DNA from: Flavobacteriia bacterium
GTDB lineage: Bacteria > Bacteroidota > Bacteroidia > Flavobacteriales > Flavobacteriaceae
Length of the DNA: 64,000 bases
Direction: 5' to 3'
Assembly: GCA_004293045.1 (NCBI GenBank)
Contig: RDXY01000005.1
Span: 1-64,000 of the forward strand
Position numbers and translations under genes: made by a program. Positions 26,554 to 38,115 of the stretch are shown here, piece by piece. The notes below the pieces were generated by a model. That model did not search any database. It had not been told where the DNA came from and saw nothing but the letters and a program-made list of their open reading frames with translations. Numbering within the stretch: position 1 is the stretch's first letter; every line of letters starts with the position of its first letter.

Positions 26554-27321
26554 TTAAAATCCGAAGATATCTTTGCTGTTTTGTGTGGTAATAGCCGCTA
26601 TATCTTCTACTGGCAACTGATAAATTTCGGCTAATTTTTCTGCAATTAATTTAATATAACTACTTTCATTGCGTTTCCCTCTAAAGGGTACAGGAGCTAA
26701 GTAAGGTGCGTCGGTTTCTAAAACAATATGTTTGAGGTCAATTTCATTTAAAAACTGATCAATTTTTCCATTTTTAAAAGTGGCTACACCACCAATTCCT
26801 AATTTCATACCGCAAGAAATAGCTTGTTTTGCTTGATTGAAATCTCCAGTAAAACAATGGAAAATCCCCCACAATGCTGCTGATTTTTCTTGTTCTAAAA
26901 TTTCAAAAACTTCGTAAAATGCTTCTCTACAATGAATATTTATGGGTAATTCATATTGTTTAGCTAGTTGAATTTGCTTTACAAAAACGTCTTGCTGTTG
27001 TTTTAAAAACGATTTGTCCCAGAATAAATCAATACCAATTTCGCCAATTGCTGCAAATTTTCTATGGGCTAATTCAGAAACGACATGCGCCAATTCCTCT
27101 TCATAATTTTCTTTTACATAACAGGGATGTAGCCCCATCATTAAAAATACATTTTCCGGATATTGTGCTTCTAGAGCATACATTTTCTTAGTATAACTAC
27201 TATCTATAGAAGGTACAAATAGTCGAGAAACGCCAGAATCAATAGCGCTTTGAATCATTTTTTCTCGGTCTTCAGAAAATTCTTCAGAATATAAATGAGT
27301 ATGTGTGTCAGTTAAAATCAT
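26554..27321 (-). CDS. TatD family hydrolase
   Basis: TDTHTHLYSEEF, GEIGIDLFW, ETDAPYLAPVPFRGKRNE. Confidence 0.96.
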   Translation of the reverse strand: MILTDTHTHLYSEEFSEDREKMIQSAIDSGVSRLFVPSIDSSYTKKMYALEAQYPENVFLMMGLHPCYVKENYEEELAHVVSELAHRKFAAIGEIGIDLFWDKSFLKQQQDVFVKQIQLAKQYELPINIHCREAFYEVFEILEQEKSAALWGIFHCFTGDFNQAKQAISCGMKLGIGGVATFKNGKIDQFLNEIDLKHIVLETDAPYLAPVPFRGKRNESSYIKLIAEKLAEIYQLPVEDIAAITTQNSKDIFGF

Positions 27322-27329
27322 TTTATTTT

Positions 27330-28310
27330 TTAATAAACCATTAAATTACAGCCTCTTATGTCAGAATTATCAAATCGTCCTAATACTTCAAAAGTCATAT
27401 TGTGGTGTTTTTTCCCTAAATCTTGCGTAGCAATAAAGGAACAGGAATTAATATTCGCTAAATCAATCACATTGATGCCGCCAGTTTTCCCATTCTCAAC
27501 GTATTGTAAAGCGTCTTCTGCATCTCTAATTAGTACGTCCATCCATAAGGAACATTCAAACACACCGTTTCCTAACGAGTAAGCTTGAGATAAGAGTTCG
27601 GTCATTCCGTATTCCGAATGTATGGTGTTTACTCCAAATCCTTCACAAAGCGTTTGGTGTAATTCTTCTCGAATGATTTCTTTTCGTTTGCCTTTCATAC
27701 CACCAGTTTCCATTACTATGGTATTAGTTAGATTGAATTTTTTGTATTCTATTAAGTCTAATAAAGCATAAGTAACCCCTATCAAAAGAATATTCTGTCC
27801 ATCAGTTTCAAGTTCGATAATTTTATTGGCAAGTTGTTCAAGATTATTTAAATAGAAACCACTGTCTTGATGATTACTTTTTGCGATCCAATCGTTTACC
27901 ATATAAATTAAAGAAGAACCTTCCCTTTCTAAATAAGATGGAAGTAAAGCTAAAACACAATACTCTTGAATATTCCCATAAAATTGAGCGAAAGCAATAG
28001 AATAGCTGTTCTCGTATACCGAAACATCTGTAACAAAATGCTGGCTTGTTTGTGTACCTGTTGTGCCGCTACTAGTAAAAATTGCTTGAGCTGGTTCAAA
28101 ATTAGAGACTATTGTTTCCGATTTAAAAAATTGTATGGGTAAAAATGGAATCGCATTTATTTGTTTTACATTATTTGGACTTTTGCCTAAATGATTACAA
28201 AAAGCTTGATACACTTTGTTGTTTTCATATTGATAACGAAAAACTTTTAAAGTAATTTTTTCAAATTCTTTTTTAGAGGAAATAGCAAAAATGTCATCTT
28301 GTGAAATCAT
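27330..28310 (-). CDS. LuxE-type acyl-protein synthetase / acyltransferase
   Basis: FTSSGTTGTQTSQH, METGGMKGKRKEIIREELH, HSEYGMTELLSQAYS; start MISQDDIF at 28310. Confidence 0.8.
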   Translation of the reverse strand: MISQDDIFAISSKKEFEKITLKVFRYQYENNKVYQAFCNHLGKSPNNVKQINAIPFLPIQFFKSETIVSNFEPAQAIFTSSGTTGTQTSQHFVTDVSVYENSYSIAFAQFYGNIQEYCVLALLPSYLEREGSSLIYMVNDWIAKSNHQDSGFYLNNLEQLANKIIELETDGQNILLIGVTYALLDLIEYKKFNLTNTIVMETGGMKGKRKEIIREELHQTLCEGFGVNTIHSEYGMTELLSQAYSLGNGVFECSLWMDVLIRDAEDALQYVENGKTGGINVIDLANINSCSFIATQDLGKKHHNMTFEVLGRFDNSDIRGCNLMVY

Positions 28311-28367
28311 ATTGCAAAAGTAGAAAAAGAATATTAGTTGCAAGTATCTTTTCTAGTTTTAGATATA

Positions 28368-28397
28368 AAAAAAGCACCAATTAATATTGGTGCTTTC
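28368..28397. terminator. Terminator hairpin
   Basis: AAAAGCACCAATtaATATTGGTGCTTTCTT. Confidence 0.75.
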
Positions 28398-28418
28398 TTG
28401 AATATGTTTTAAAACTAA

Positions 28419-30131
28419 TTACTGAATAATTAGTTTTTTAGTTGCCGTTTTTCCTTCTTCAGTAATTTTTACAATGTACATACCAGGAGTTAAACCAGTA
28501 ATATTTACAGAATTATTACTTACTTTCGAATTGATTACTTCTTTTCCTAAAACATTTATTATAGATACATTAATATCACTATTTAAAGCTGTTTCAATAA
28601 ATAAATTATTTTTTGTTGGATTTGGATACATTTTCAATCCGTCAATTTGAGAGAAAGATTGGTTTGCTAAAGTGAAATTAGGAGTAGTTGTAATTGATAA
28701 TTCATCTAATGTCATTGCAGGTGTGGATGTTGCGCTATCTTGTCTGAAAATAAAGTTAGCAATACTTGTTAAAGCAGTAGTAGGCGTAGTTGAAATAGTT
28801 GCGCTTGCAGAACCTCCAATGGTTGGGTTTTCATATAAAGCTAATAAATTAGATGTAAAATTATAGCCTAAAACTAAATATTGTACAGAGTTTACATTGT
28901 ATAAATTTGGAGACCAAACAATATCTGCAGTTACTGTAGTGGTGCTAATTCCATATTGAAATTGTGTTCCATTTGATTTTATCCAAATTTTACCAGAATA
29001 TACATTTGTTGCACTTGAAAAACTTGCAAAGTAGGTTGAACCTGTTGTAGATATTCCTGTTAAATCAGTAACTTTAATTAAAAATGAAGTGTAAATAGTA
29101 CCAGATGTAGTGTCTGTAAACGGTAACAAAGTGTCACTTCCTGTACCTGCTAAGGCTACTGAATTTCCTGTTGCAGTAATGCCTGTATAAGATAAATTAC
29201 CAGAAACAGCTAAAATTTCATCTGATCCAACTGAAGTATTTTTCCACATTTGAGAAAAGCTAAGCGCTGTACCGGCACTATAATTGAAAGATTCATTTAC
29301 AGGTATAGTACTTGTTCCAATACAGCTATCTGGACTTGTGACACTAAATGTAAATGAACAAGTTGGTCCAGAAGAAATTTGAACAGTAGACGTCCCTAAA
29401 GTGCTTTCATTATAGGTTAAAATAACACTTCCTATTGCAGCTGTTGAAGGATTGTCTCCAGTTATTGAAGCGCCAGGAGCTGTTATTGTATAAGTACCAG
29501 TTGCGCCACCTGTATAAGGAATTGTTACAGTATAATTATCTAAAGCTGAAGTTGAAGTTACACAAGCAATTACAGGAGTTCCTAATGATAATGTACAAGA
29601 AGCTGATACTGCAGCTAATTTAATATCGTCAATTCTCATTTGAGCAGTTGCTGGTTGTGTGAATCTTAGTGACAAAGTTGTCGATGCTGGGATTTGACCT
29701 CCAGGGATTGTAACTAAATTCCATGACGTATTTGTGTTATTTGTAAAAGTTATAGGTGTCCAAGTTGTACCGTCTGTTGACTTTTCAACTACTAATTGAG
29801 TTGCAGCTACACTTGTAAGATAACCAAATGAAAGTTGAATATCAGAAGCTGTGTAAGTAGATGTATTAATGCCGCTAATAATTAAGTTTTTTCCAGCTGT
29901 ATTGGTTAAAAAAACATTTCCACTTCCAGAAGCACCAACATATCCAGATGAAGCTAAAGAAGTTCTTACATCTCCAGAACCTGAATAGGCTATTGGAGTA
30001 CTTGCCTGCCATCCAGTATAAGCAGTAATTAGTGTCGTAGAAGCAGGAGTTCCAAAGTTTTCAGAATAAATAGTTTGTCCAAAACTAGAAATAGTTAATA
30101 AACAAGAAAGTAAAAAGTAAATTTTTTTCAT
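28419..30131 (-). CDS. Secreted protein with T9SS type A sorting domain
   Basis: Signal peptide; C-terminal LKMYPNPTKNNLFIETA...GLTPGMYIVKITEEGKTATKKLIIQ. Confidence 0.9.
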   Translation of the reverse strand: MKKIYFLLSCLLTISSFGQTIYSENFGTPASTTLITAYTGWQASTPIAYSGSGDVRTSLASSGYVGASGSGNVFLTNTAGKNLIISGINTSTYTASDIQLSFGYLTSVAATQLVVEKSTDGTTWTPITFTNNTNTSWNLVTIPGGQIPASTTLSLRFTQPATAQMRIDDIKLAAVSASCTLSLGTPVIACVTSTSALDNYTVTIPYTGGATGTYTITAPGASITGDNPSTAAIGSVILTYNESTLGTSTVQISSGPTCSFTFSVTSPDSCIGTSTIPVNESFNYSAGTALSFSQMWKNTSVGSDEILAVSGNLSYTGITATGNSVALAGTGSDTLLPFTDTTSGTIYTSFLIKVTDLTGISTTGSTYFASFSSATNVYSGKIWIKSNGTQFQYGISTTTVTADIVWSPNLYNVNSVQYLVLGYNFTSNLLALYENPTIGGSASATISTTPTTALTSIANFIFRQDSATSTPAMTLDELSITTTPNFTLANQSFSQIDGLKMYPNPTKNNLFIETALNSDINVSIINVLGKEVINSKVSNNSVNITGLTPGMYIVKITEEGKTATKKLIIQ

Positions 30132-30231
30132 TTTTTAAAAATTAAATTAGTCACAAATATAAGTACACAACCTGTTTCAATAACATGGAAGTAGTAAAGT
30201 TAATGTAAACTTAATAAAGATAAATTATTAG

Positions 30232-30570
30232 CTAGTTAATGATCAGTTTTCTAGTAGCAGATGCTTCGCCTTCTTTGATCTTAATGATATAAACACCAGG
30301 ATTTAAAGTAGAGACATTTAATTCTTTGGTATATAGAATAGTGTCAATTACTTTTTTGCCTAACACATCAAAAATTTCAACTTTTTTATCTAAATTTAAT
30401 CTTGAAGAAATGAAAACTTTGCCAGTATTGTTAGGGTTTGGGTACAAACTTAATCCTTCAATAACAGGCTCTTGCGATCTAGTAGAGCCATTATTTTTGC
30501 TTTCTTGAGCAACTGCAGCCACACTAAATAAGAAGAATAAGATGAAAGTATAAATGTAATTTTTAGCCAT
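30232..30570 (-). CDS. Short secreted protein consisting mostly of a T9SS sorting tail
   Basis: Signal peptide then LSLYPNPNNTGKVFISSRL...LNPGVYIIKIKEGEASATRKLIIN; 112 aa total. Confidence 0.85.
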   Translation of the reverse strand: MAKNYIYTFILFFLFSVAAVAQESKNNGSTRSQEPVIEGLSLYPNPNNTGKVFISSRLNLDKKVEIFDVLGKKVIDTILYTKELNVSTLNPGVYIIKIKEGEASATRKLIIN

Positions 30571-30761
30571 AATTTTAATATATGTTGTAAATTTATAAAA
30601 TAAATATCAATTAAAATGCCAAAAATGAGAAAATTATTTATTTTTCATTATTTTTTTTAGTGGTGTAAATTTATTTTTTTAAAACTATAACAATTTGTTA
30701 TTTTTTTGATGATTTCTTATTTTTTTCCAGGGTGTTTTCTTTTTTCTTAAAAAAACGCTAA

Positions 30762-32183
<1,422 letters not shown>

Positions 32184-32202
32184 TCTTATTTATATTATTA
32201 AC

Positions 32203-32238
32203 AAAAAAGCAGTTTTCCTTTTTGAAAACTGCTTTTTT
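32203..32238. terminator. Bidirectional terminator
   Basis: AAAAAAGCAGTTTTCctttttGAAAACTGCTTTTTT. Confidence 0.85.
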
Positions 32239-32262
32239 TATATTTATAATTGAAACTATTTA

Positions 32263-32907
32263 CTAAATAATTCCGTTCCATTCTCCGTAAAATTGCTCCA
32301 AATACAATTCCATAAAATCATGGCGTTTTTGGGCTAGTTTTTTTCCTGTTTGGGTATTCATTTTGTCTTTTAACAGCAATAATTTTTCGTAAAAATGATT
32401 AATTGTGGGCGCAGTGGATTTTTTATATTCTTCCTTAGACATTGATAAATTGGGTAAAATTTCAGGGTGATAAATAGCTCTATTTTTAAACCCTCCATAA
32501 TTAAACGTTCTTGCAATTCCTATAGCTCCAATAGCATCCAGTCTGTCGGCATCTTGCACAATTTCTAATTCTTTGGAATGAAAGTCTTTTTTGAAATTTC
32601 CACCTTTGAAAGATATATTTTCAATAATATTTACCACATGATGTATAGTTTCTTCTGCAACATTTTCTTTTGTTAAAAAATCACGTGCTATTTTCGGCCC
32701 AATTGTTTCATCACCATTATGAAATTTACTATCGGCAATGTCGTGCAACAAAGCGGCTAATTGAACTACTTCAATATTACAACTTTCTTCTTTAGCAATT
32801 AATATAGCATTTTTATAAACACGCTCAATATGAAACCAATCATGTCCGCCTTCTGCTGACTTTAATTGCTGTTTCACGAAATTTTCTGCGTTTTCTAGTA
32901 CTGACAT
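32263..32907 (-). CDS. HD-domain phosphohydrolase
   Basis: HDWFHIERVYKNA, ALLHDIADSKF, QDADRLDAIGAIGIAR; start trimmed to MSVLENAE, as the longer ORF start runs into a hairpin. Confidence 0.9.
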   Translation of the reverse strand: MSVLENAENFVKQQLKSAEGGHDWFHIERVYKNAILIAKEESCNIEVVQLAALLHDIADSKFHNGDETIGPKIARDFLTKENVAEETIHHVVNIIENISFKGGNFKKDFHSKELEIVQDADRLDAIGAIGIARTFNYGGFKNRAIYHPEILPNLSMSKEEYKKSTAPTINHFYEKLLLLKDKMNTQTGKKLAQKRHDFMELYLEQFYGEWNGII

Positions 32908-32973
32908 TTTAGTTTGGATAAAAAATTCCAAACTCTTTTGGAATTTGGAATTTATATTTTTAGAATTTAAATA

Positions 32974-33963
32974 TTATCTAATTAAAGCAGGTGCTACCCA
33001 TTTGAAAACCTGCCCTTCTTCAGGAATGATTATTCTTTCAGATATTTTCTTCATTCTTTCTGGTAATTTCATTAGGTAATCTCTTGCTTTTTCAGCTTCG
33101 GCGGTTAGTCCGTTGATATTAGCAATATCCCATTTTACGTTTAATTTTTCTAAAATATCAACATAATCAGCAGCTGTATACACGCCAATTCTTTGAGCGG
33201 AATCAGAAAATGCTTCAAATGCACTACCAATTTTTTCGCCAGATTCACGTAAGAAAACTGCAGGCATGGTAATTTTTTGCTTCATCATGTATTGAAAAGC
33301 CAGCATCATTTCGCTAGGATCTACTTTAAATATTTGATTTACAAATTCGCTATAGGCTAAATGATGGCGCATTTCATCACCAGCAATAAGATTGCACATT
33401 TTGAATAATTTTTTTTCTCCATATTTTTTAGCAATAAGTGCTACTCTGTTATGAGAAACAAATGTGGCTAATTCTTGAAAACTGGTATAAACAAAGTTTT
33501 TGTAGGGATCTCTTCCGGTTCCAATATCAAAACCATCATTAATTAGATGTTGCGTGGTTTGCTCTATTTCACGCATATTTACTCTTCCTGATAAGTACAA
33601 ATATTTGTTTAAAGCATCACCATGACGATTTTCTTCACCTGTCCAATGGCGTACCCATTTGCTCCATCCATTTCTTTCTACATTATCTACCCCTTCTACA
33701 TCCATTAACCACGATTCGTAGGTTGGTAAAGCTTCTTCTGTAATAGTATCTCCAACTAAAGTAACCCAAAAATCGTAGGGTAAATCTTTTGAAATTTCTC
33801 TTAGTTCTTTTACTTCTTCTAAAAAACTTTCTTGATTAGAATCGGGTAGTAAATCCGTTGGTTGCCATATTTTTTCTACTGGAATTAAAAATTCTTCCAT
33901 AAAAGAATCAATTTTCTTTTCCAATAATTGCATCACTTCAAGTCGTATGTTTTGTATTGACAT
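32974..33963 (-). CDS. Acyl-ACP desaturase
   Basis: EENRHGDALNKYLYL, GDEMRHHLAYSEF di-iron motifs. Confidence 0.93.
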   Translation of the reverse strand: MSIQNIRLEVMQLLEKKIDSFMEEFLIPVEKIWQPTDLLPDSNQESFLEEVKELREISKDLPYDFWVTLVGDTITEEALPTYESWLMDVEGVDNVERNGWSKWVRHWTGEENRHGDALNKYLYLSGRVNMREIEQTTQHLINDGFDIGTGRDPYKNFVYTSFQELATFVSHNRVALIAKKYGEKKLFKMCNLIAGDEMRHHLAYSEFVNQIFKVDPSEMMLAFQYMMKQKITMPAVFLRESGEKIGSAFEAFSDSAQRIGVYTAADYVDILEKLNVKWDIANINGLTAEAEKARDYLMKLPERMKKISERIIIPEEGQVFKWVAPALIR

Positions 33964-33968
33964 GGTTT

Positions 33969-34700
33969 TTAATTTATATGTTTTTTTATACTTTCTTCAG
34001 TTTTTTCAAAAATTTCATCAAATGAATAATCAGAAATTTTTAATGGTTGATGTATTTGAAATGTTATTTTTGTTCCTAACCCTAAAGGGAATTGTCCAAA
34101 TCTGTTCATCTTCCAGGAATTATTTATACTAATAGGAACAAAATAAGCATCTGGTGCAAATTTGTATAACATTTTCAATCCATTTGTAGCAAATTCTTTA
34201 GGCTTACCCGTTTTGCTTCTCGTACCTTCAGGAAAAATAACCATCGAACGATTTGTACTATTAATGTATTCTCCAGCTTTTTTTATTTCTGTCAAAGCTT
34301 GTTTTCCGTCTTTTCTATCAATTAATGCAGAACCACCAATTCTTAAATTTAAAGAAACACTTGGAATGCCTTTTCCTAGCTCTTTTTTACTGATAAATTT
34401 TGGATGCACATTTCTTAAAAACCAAATAATTGGAATAATATCGTGCATGCTTTGATGGTTACAAACTAAAATTAAAGGTTTGTTTTCTGGTAAATTTTCT
34501 TTGCCCACGAAGGTGTATGTTGTACCTAAAATATGAGCAGTTCTTAATAGAAAAAAATTTAAAACCGCTACAGAAATTCTATGTGCATTATACCCAAATA
34601 CATGGTAACATACCAATTGAATAGGGTGAAAAATAAGCAACCAAAATAAAAAAACTATCGCATAAAGGACCGATAATGGATACGAAATAATTTTTTGCAT
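33969..34700 (-). CDS. 1-acyl-sn-glycerol-3-phosphate acyltransferase
   Basis: VCNHQSMHDIIPI, FPEGTRSKTGKPKEF. Confidence 0.93.
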   Translation of the reverse strand: MQKIISYPLSVLYAIVFLFWLLIFHPIQLVCYHVFGYNAHRISVAVLNFFLLRTAHILGTTYTFVGKENLPENKPLILVCNHQSMHDIIPIIWFLRNVHPKFISKKELGKGIPSVSLNLRIGGSALIDRKDGKQALTEIKKAGEYINSTNRSMVIFPEGTRSKTGKPKEFATNGLKMLYKFAPDAYFVPISINNSWKMNRFGQFPLGLGTKITFQIHQPLKISDYSFDEIFEKTEESIKKHIN

Positions 34701-34742
34701 ACCTTTTTTGTATTAAACGCTGTCAAAGATATGTGTTATAAA

Positions 34743-34772
34743 TAAAAAAAACCACCTATTAGGTGGTTTTTA
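34743..34772. terminator. Terminator hairpin
   Basis: AAAAAACCACCTATTAGGTGGTTTTT. Confidence 0.75.
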
Positions 34773-34791
34773 TAGTATGCTTGCATAGTAA

Positions 34792-35202
34792 TTAGCAAAA
34801 TTCGTTGTAAGCGTCTTTTAAGTTTTCTGCGATTAGTTCTGCTGGACGGCCTTCAATATGATGGCGTTCTAACATGTGAACCAGTTCGCCGTCTTTAAAT
34901 AAAGCCATACATGGCGAAGATGGAGGAAAAGGAAACATATGTTCTCTTGCTTTGTCCACTGCTTCTTTGTCCACTCCTGCAAAAACAGTTACTAAATTAC
35001 TTGGTTTTTTTACATTTTCTAAACTCATTTTTGCACCTGGACGAGCATTTCTGGCCGCGCAACCACAAACCGAATTCACAACCACTAAAGTAGTTCCTGC
35101 TTTACTGATAGCTTGTTCCACAGTTTCAGCGGAATATAAATCTTGAAAACCTGCATCAGATAATTCTGCACGCATGGGTTTTACCATTTCTTCTGGATAC
35201 AT
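34792..35202 (-). CDS. BrxA/BrxB-family bacilliredoxin
   Basis: [43 protein letters not shown]. Confidence 0.94.
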   Translation of the reverse strand: MYPEEMVKPMRAELSDAGFQDLYSAETVEQAISKAGTTLVVVNSVCGCAARNARPGAKMSLENVKKPSNLVTVFAGVDKEAVDKAREHMFPFPPSSPCMALFKDGELVHMLERHHIEGRPAELIAENLKDAYNEFC

Positions 35203-35352
35203 ATTTTGTTTTTTAATTTGCGTTTATAAAGCACAAATTTACAAAGTTTTTACTTCTACACATATAAACTTTTCATAAAGATTTGTTATCGTGTTATAAA
35301 TTTGATTAAATCTTTAATATTGTATGTTATATTTGTAACAAGATATTAGATT

Positions 35353-36180
35353 ATGAGATATTACATTTTATTTTTTTTAGGTTTAGCCACATTTAGTTTT
35401 GCACAAGAACTAAAAGATGCAGAAATTGAAGTGGTACATATTAAAAGCAAACCTAAAATTGCAACTATTTTAAAAAGAGTAAACAAGCAATTATTAAAAA
35501 AATCCGATACTACCAGTTTTGTTTTCGATTTGCGTCAAATAAATTTAAAAAATTCGGATACCATTATAAATAGAACAGAAGCGCAAATTATTAAAATTAC
35601 CAATTTCAATAGTACATTTTCAAAAAAAAATGTGATAGAAAATAAAAACAATTGGTTTTCTAATTTTAAAGAAATCTTTAAAGAATATAGTTCAGAAGAA
35701 TCACCAATTGGTTGGCTTTCAGGTTTCCCGATTCGTAAAAATTTATCAACTGCCGAATTAGACTTTTTTATTCATCCAAACGGTTACGAATTTACTAGAG
35801 AATGGTTAGATAATGAAGAATTATTAGTCACTTTTAAATCGAATGGTTTTTATAAAGGAAATTTTATTGTGGATAAAAATTACAATTTATTACAATTAAA
35901 TTATGAAACGGAACTACCTTATCCGTTTTTTTACACTAGTGAAGCAAGCATTGGTAAGAATCATAAATTCACTTCAAATTGGATATATCAAAGGGAAAAA
36001 GTTGCCATGAAATTTGAAATTTTCAACAATAAAATGATCTTAAAATCTTTATTTATTGAAGAAAAATTACGAGATTTTACCTTTAAACGATTTGATGAAA
36101 AAGGCGTTACTTTTACCGATGTAAATCAGTTTTACACAAATATCAAATTGGTGAACAAGAAGTTTCAAGAAGTAGAATAA
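35353..36180 (+). CDS. Hypothetical secreted protein
   Basis: N-terminal signal peptide MRYYILFFLGLATFSFAQ; no recognised domain. Confidence 0.6.
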   Translation: MRYYILFFLGLATFSFAQELKDAEIEVVHIKSKPKIATILKRVNKQLLKKSDTTSFVFDLRQINLKNSDTIINRTEAQIIKITNFNSTFSKKNVIENKNNWFSNFKEIFKEYSSEESPIGWLSGFPIRKNLSTAELDFFIHPNGYEFTREWLDNEELLVTFKSNGFYKGNFIVDKNYNLLQLNYETELPYPFFYTSEASIGKNHKFTSNWIYQREKVAMKFEIFNNKMILKSLFIEEKLRDFTFKRFDEKGVTFTDVNQFYTNIKLVNKKFQEVE

Positions 36181-36208
36181 CTGGATTCTGAAACTTGTTT
36201 GATGGGTA

Positions 36209-37345
36209 TTAAAAAATTCGTTTTAGTAACGCTTTAATAAACAACCCTTTTGGGCACATCCAAATAACTTGTACATCTTCCCAAATAGTCGTTTCTTCAT
36301 CTAAGAATTTGAAAATTAACGGCGCTTTTCCAGTTTTAAACATACTCGAAAAAATGGTGCTTCCATATTGATTGGTTTGATATAAAATGTCAATCAATAA
36401 TAAATCGTAAAACCAAAATTTGTTGATTTTGTGAAATTTGGTAAAATCGTTTTCGGTCTTTAAAAACTGAACCAATTTCTTCGACTTTTTTACCGAATTT
36501 TTAAATGTATAACCCGTACTGGCTTTGCTCCATCCGCCTGCCGAACCTATATTTATTATGTTTTTACTGTTATTTTTCCAAAATGGGAAACACGTCATTG
36601 GAATATTACCTTGCTCTTTTTCTACAATTTCATATTCGGTTATGCCTAATTTTTTTATGTAGTTTTCAATTTCAGATTCATAAGCTTCTTTTGAAAGGAG
36701 CTCTTTAGAAAACAAGGTATATTCAATTAATGCTTCGGTTGAAGAAGTTGGTAGCACATACATAAATCGGGTATTCCCTTTTTGTTCTACGGAAAAATCC
36801 ATAAAAGTTGGGCAATCTTCCGTGAAAACGGCTTCTTTACTTTTGATAAACCAACCAATAAAATGTTGTTGCACCAAAGGAAATTTAGTTTGTGATGTTA
36901 CAAGTCCCGGATTGTAGATGCTATTAAAAATTTGATTGCAAGTAAACGATTTTGTTTTTGTTTGAACCACACAATGATTGCCTAATTCCGAAAAATCAAG
37001 TACTTCATCTTGAAAAATCTCTATATTTTTATGGTGACTTATTTCTTCAAAAATTAACTTATAAAAGTCCGCACTTTTAATCATTTTGTATTCGTACGGA
37101 TGTAAATTTAATGGATTCGTGAAATTGTCGTTTTTAAACCAAGCAAGTTGCCATTTTTTGGAACTAATTTCATCAAATAAATTTCCGGAATCCCAATAAC
37201 ACCACGTTCTGTCGTTTTTATTTTTTGCAACGGAATCTATCAAAAGTATTTTTTTATCAGAAAATCGACCAGCTTGAATCATTTCAAACAACGTTAATAA
37301 TGCCGACAAACCGTTTCCGGTAAATATGTAATGATAATGATTCAT
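36209..37345 (-). CDS. Lycopene beta-cyclase family protein
   Basis: YIFTGNGLSALLTLFEM, DRTWCYWDSG, GSAGGWSKASTGYTFKN. Confidence 0.88.
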   Translation of the reverse strand: MNHYHYIFTGNGLSALLTLFEMIQAGRFSDKKILLIDSVAKNKNDRTWCYWDSGNLFDEISSKKWQLAWFKNDNFTNPLNLHPYEYKMIKSADFYKLIFEEISHHKNIEIFQDEVLDFSELGNHCVVQTKTKSFTCNQIFNSIYNPGLVTSQTKFPLVQQHFIGWFIKSKEAVFTEDCPTFMDFSVEQKGNTRFMYVLPTSSTEALIEYTLFSKELLSKEAYESEIENYIKKLGITEYEIVEKEQGNIPMTCFPFWKNNSKNIINIGSAGGWSKASTGYTFKNSVKKSKKLVQFLKTENDFTKFHKINKFWFYDLLLIDILYQTNQYGSTIFSSMFKTGKAPLIFKFLDEETTIWEDVQVIWMCPKGLFIKALLKRIF

Positions 37346-37393
37346 TAATTTTTTGAAAATTTTTATAAAGATACTAAATTTATATTTTAAAAT

Positions 37394-37415
37394 ATTTTTA
37401 GATTTGTCTAAAAAT
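37394..37415. promoter_or_regulatory. Candidate DtxR/MntR-type operator
   Basis: ATTTTTAGA-TTTG-TCTAAAAAT, perfect 9-bp arms, upstream of the DtxR-family gene; TATCTTTG -7 box at 37440..37447. Confidence 0.6.
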
Positions 37416-37461
37416 TAATTTATAATTAAATAAAAATAATATCTTTGTTAGATTATAATAT

Positions 37462-38112
37462 ATGATGACCACTTCTGAAGAGAATTATTTAAAAGTTATT
37501 TATCATTTATCACATCTTTCTCCGAAAGGCGTGAATACGAATGCTATTGCGGCAATGTTAGATACAAAAGCCTCATCTGTAACAGATATGCTTAAAAAAT
37601 TATCAGAAAAAGAATGGATTCATTATCAAAAATATCAAGGTGTTTCATTAACGGATAAAGGAAAATTAAACGCGAAAATTATAGTAAGAAAACACCGTTT
37701 GTGGGAAGTTTTTTTAGTAGAAAAGCTAGGTTTCGCTTGGGATGAAGTGCATGAAGTAGCAGAAGAATTAGAACACATTAAGTCCGAAAAATTAATCAAT
37801 CAATTGGATCATTTTTTAAATTATCCAAGTTTTGATCCGCATGGCGATCCCATCCCAAATGCAAAAGGAGAAATAAAAAAAATAGAAAAACAATTAGTAT
37901 CTGAAATAGAACTAGGTAAAACCATCACTTGTGTAGGTGTAAAAGATACTTCTGTTGCTTTTTTACAATATCTAAACAAATTGAACATTTCGTTAGGGAC
38001 AAAAATGAAAGTAATAGACAAAGAACCCTTCGATGGAACTCTTAAAATTGAAGTAAATACAACTGTTATAGTTATTTCAGATAAAATTGCAAATAATTTA
38101 TATGTAAAATAA
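37462..38112 (+). CDS. DtxR/MntR-family metal-dependent regulator
   Basis: SEENYLKVIYHLS, WHTH DTKASSVTDMLKKLSEKEWIHYQKYQGVSLT, HRLWEVFLVEKLGFAWDEVHEVAEELEHI. Confidence 0.95.
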   Translation: MMTTSEENYLKVIYHLSHLSPKGVNTNAIAAMLDTKASSVTDMLKKLSEKEWIHYQKYQGVSLTDKGKLNAKIIVRKHRLWEVFLVEKLGFAWDEVHEVAEELEHIKSEKLINQLDHFLNYPSFDPHGDPIPNAKGEIKKIEKQLVSEIELGKTITCVGVKDTSVAFLQYLNKLNISLGTKMKVIDKEPFDGTLKIEVNTTVIVISDKIANNLYVK

Positions 38113-38115
38113 TAT

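Noticed and set aside
27330-28310. LuxE-like gene as evidence for bioluminescence
   Set aside because: No luxAB/CD partners visible; as I recall, orphan LuxE-domain proteins are common in Flavobacteriaceae next to tatD.
34162-34455. 97-aa ORF antisense to the acyltransferase gene
   Set aside because: Overlaps HX4D and FPEGTR motifs of a clear CDS on the other strand.
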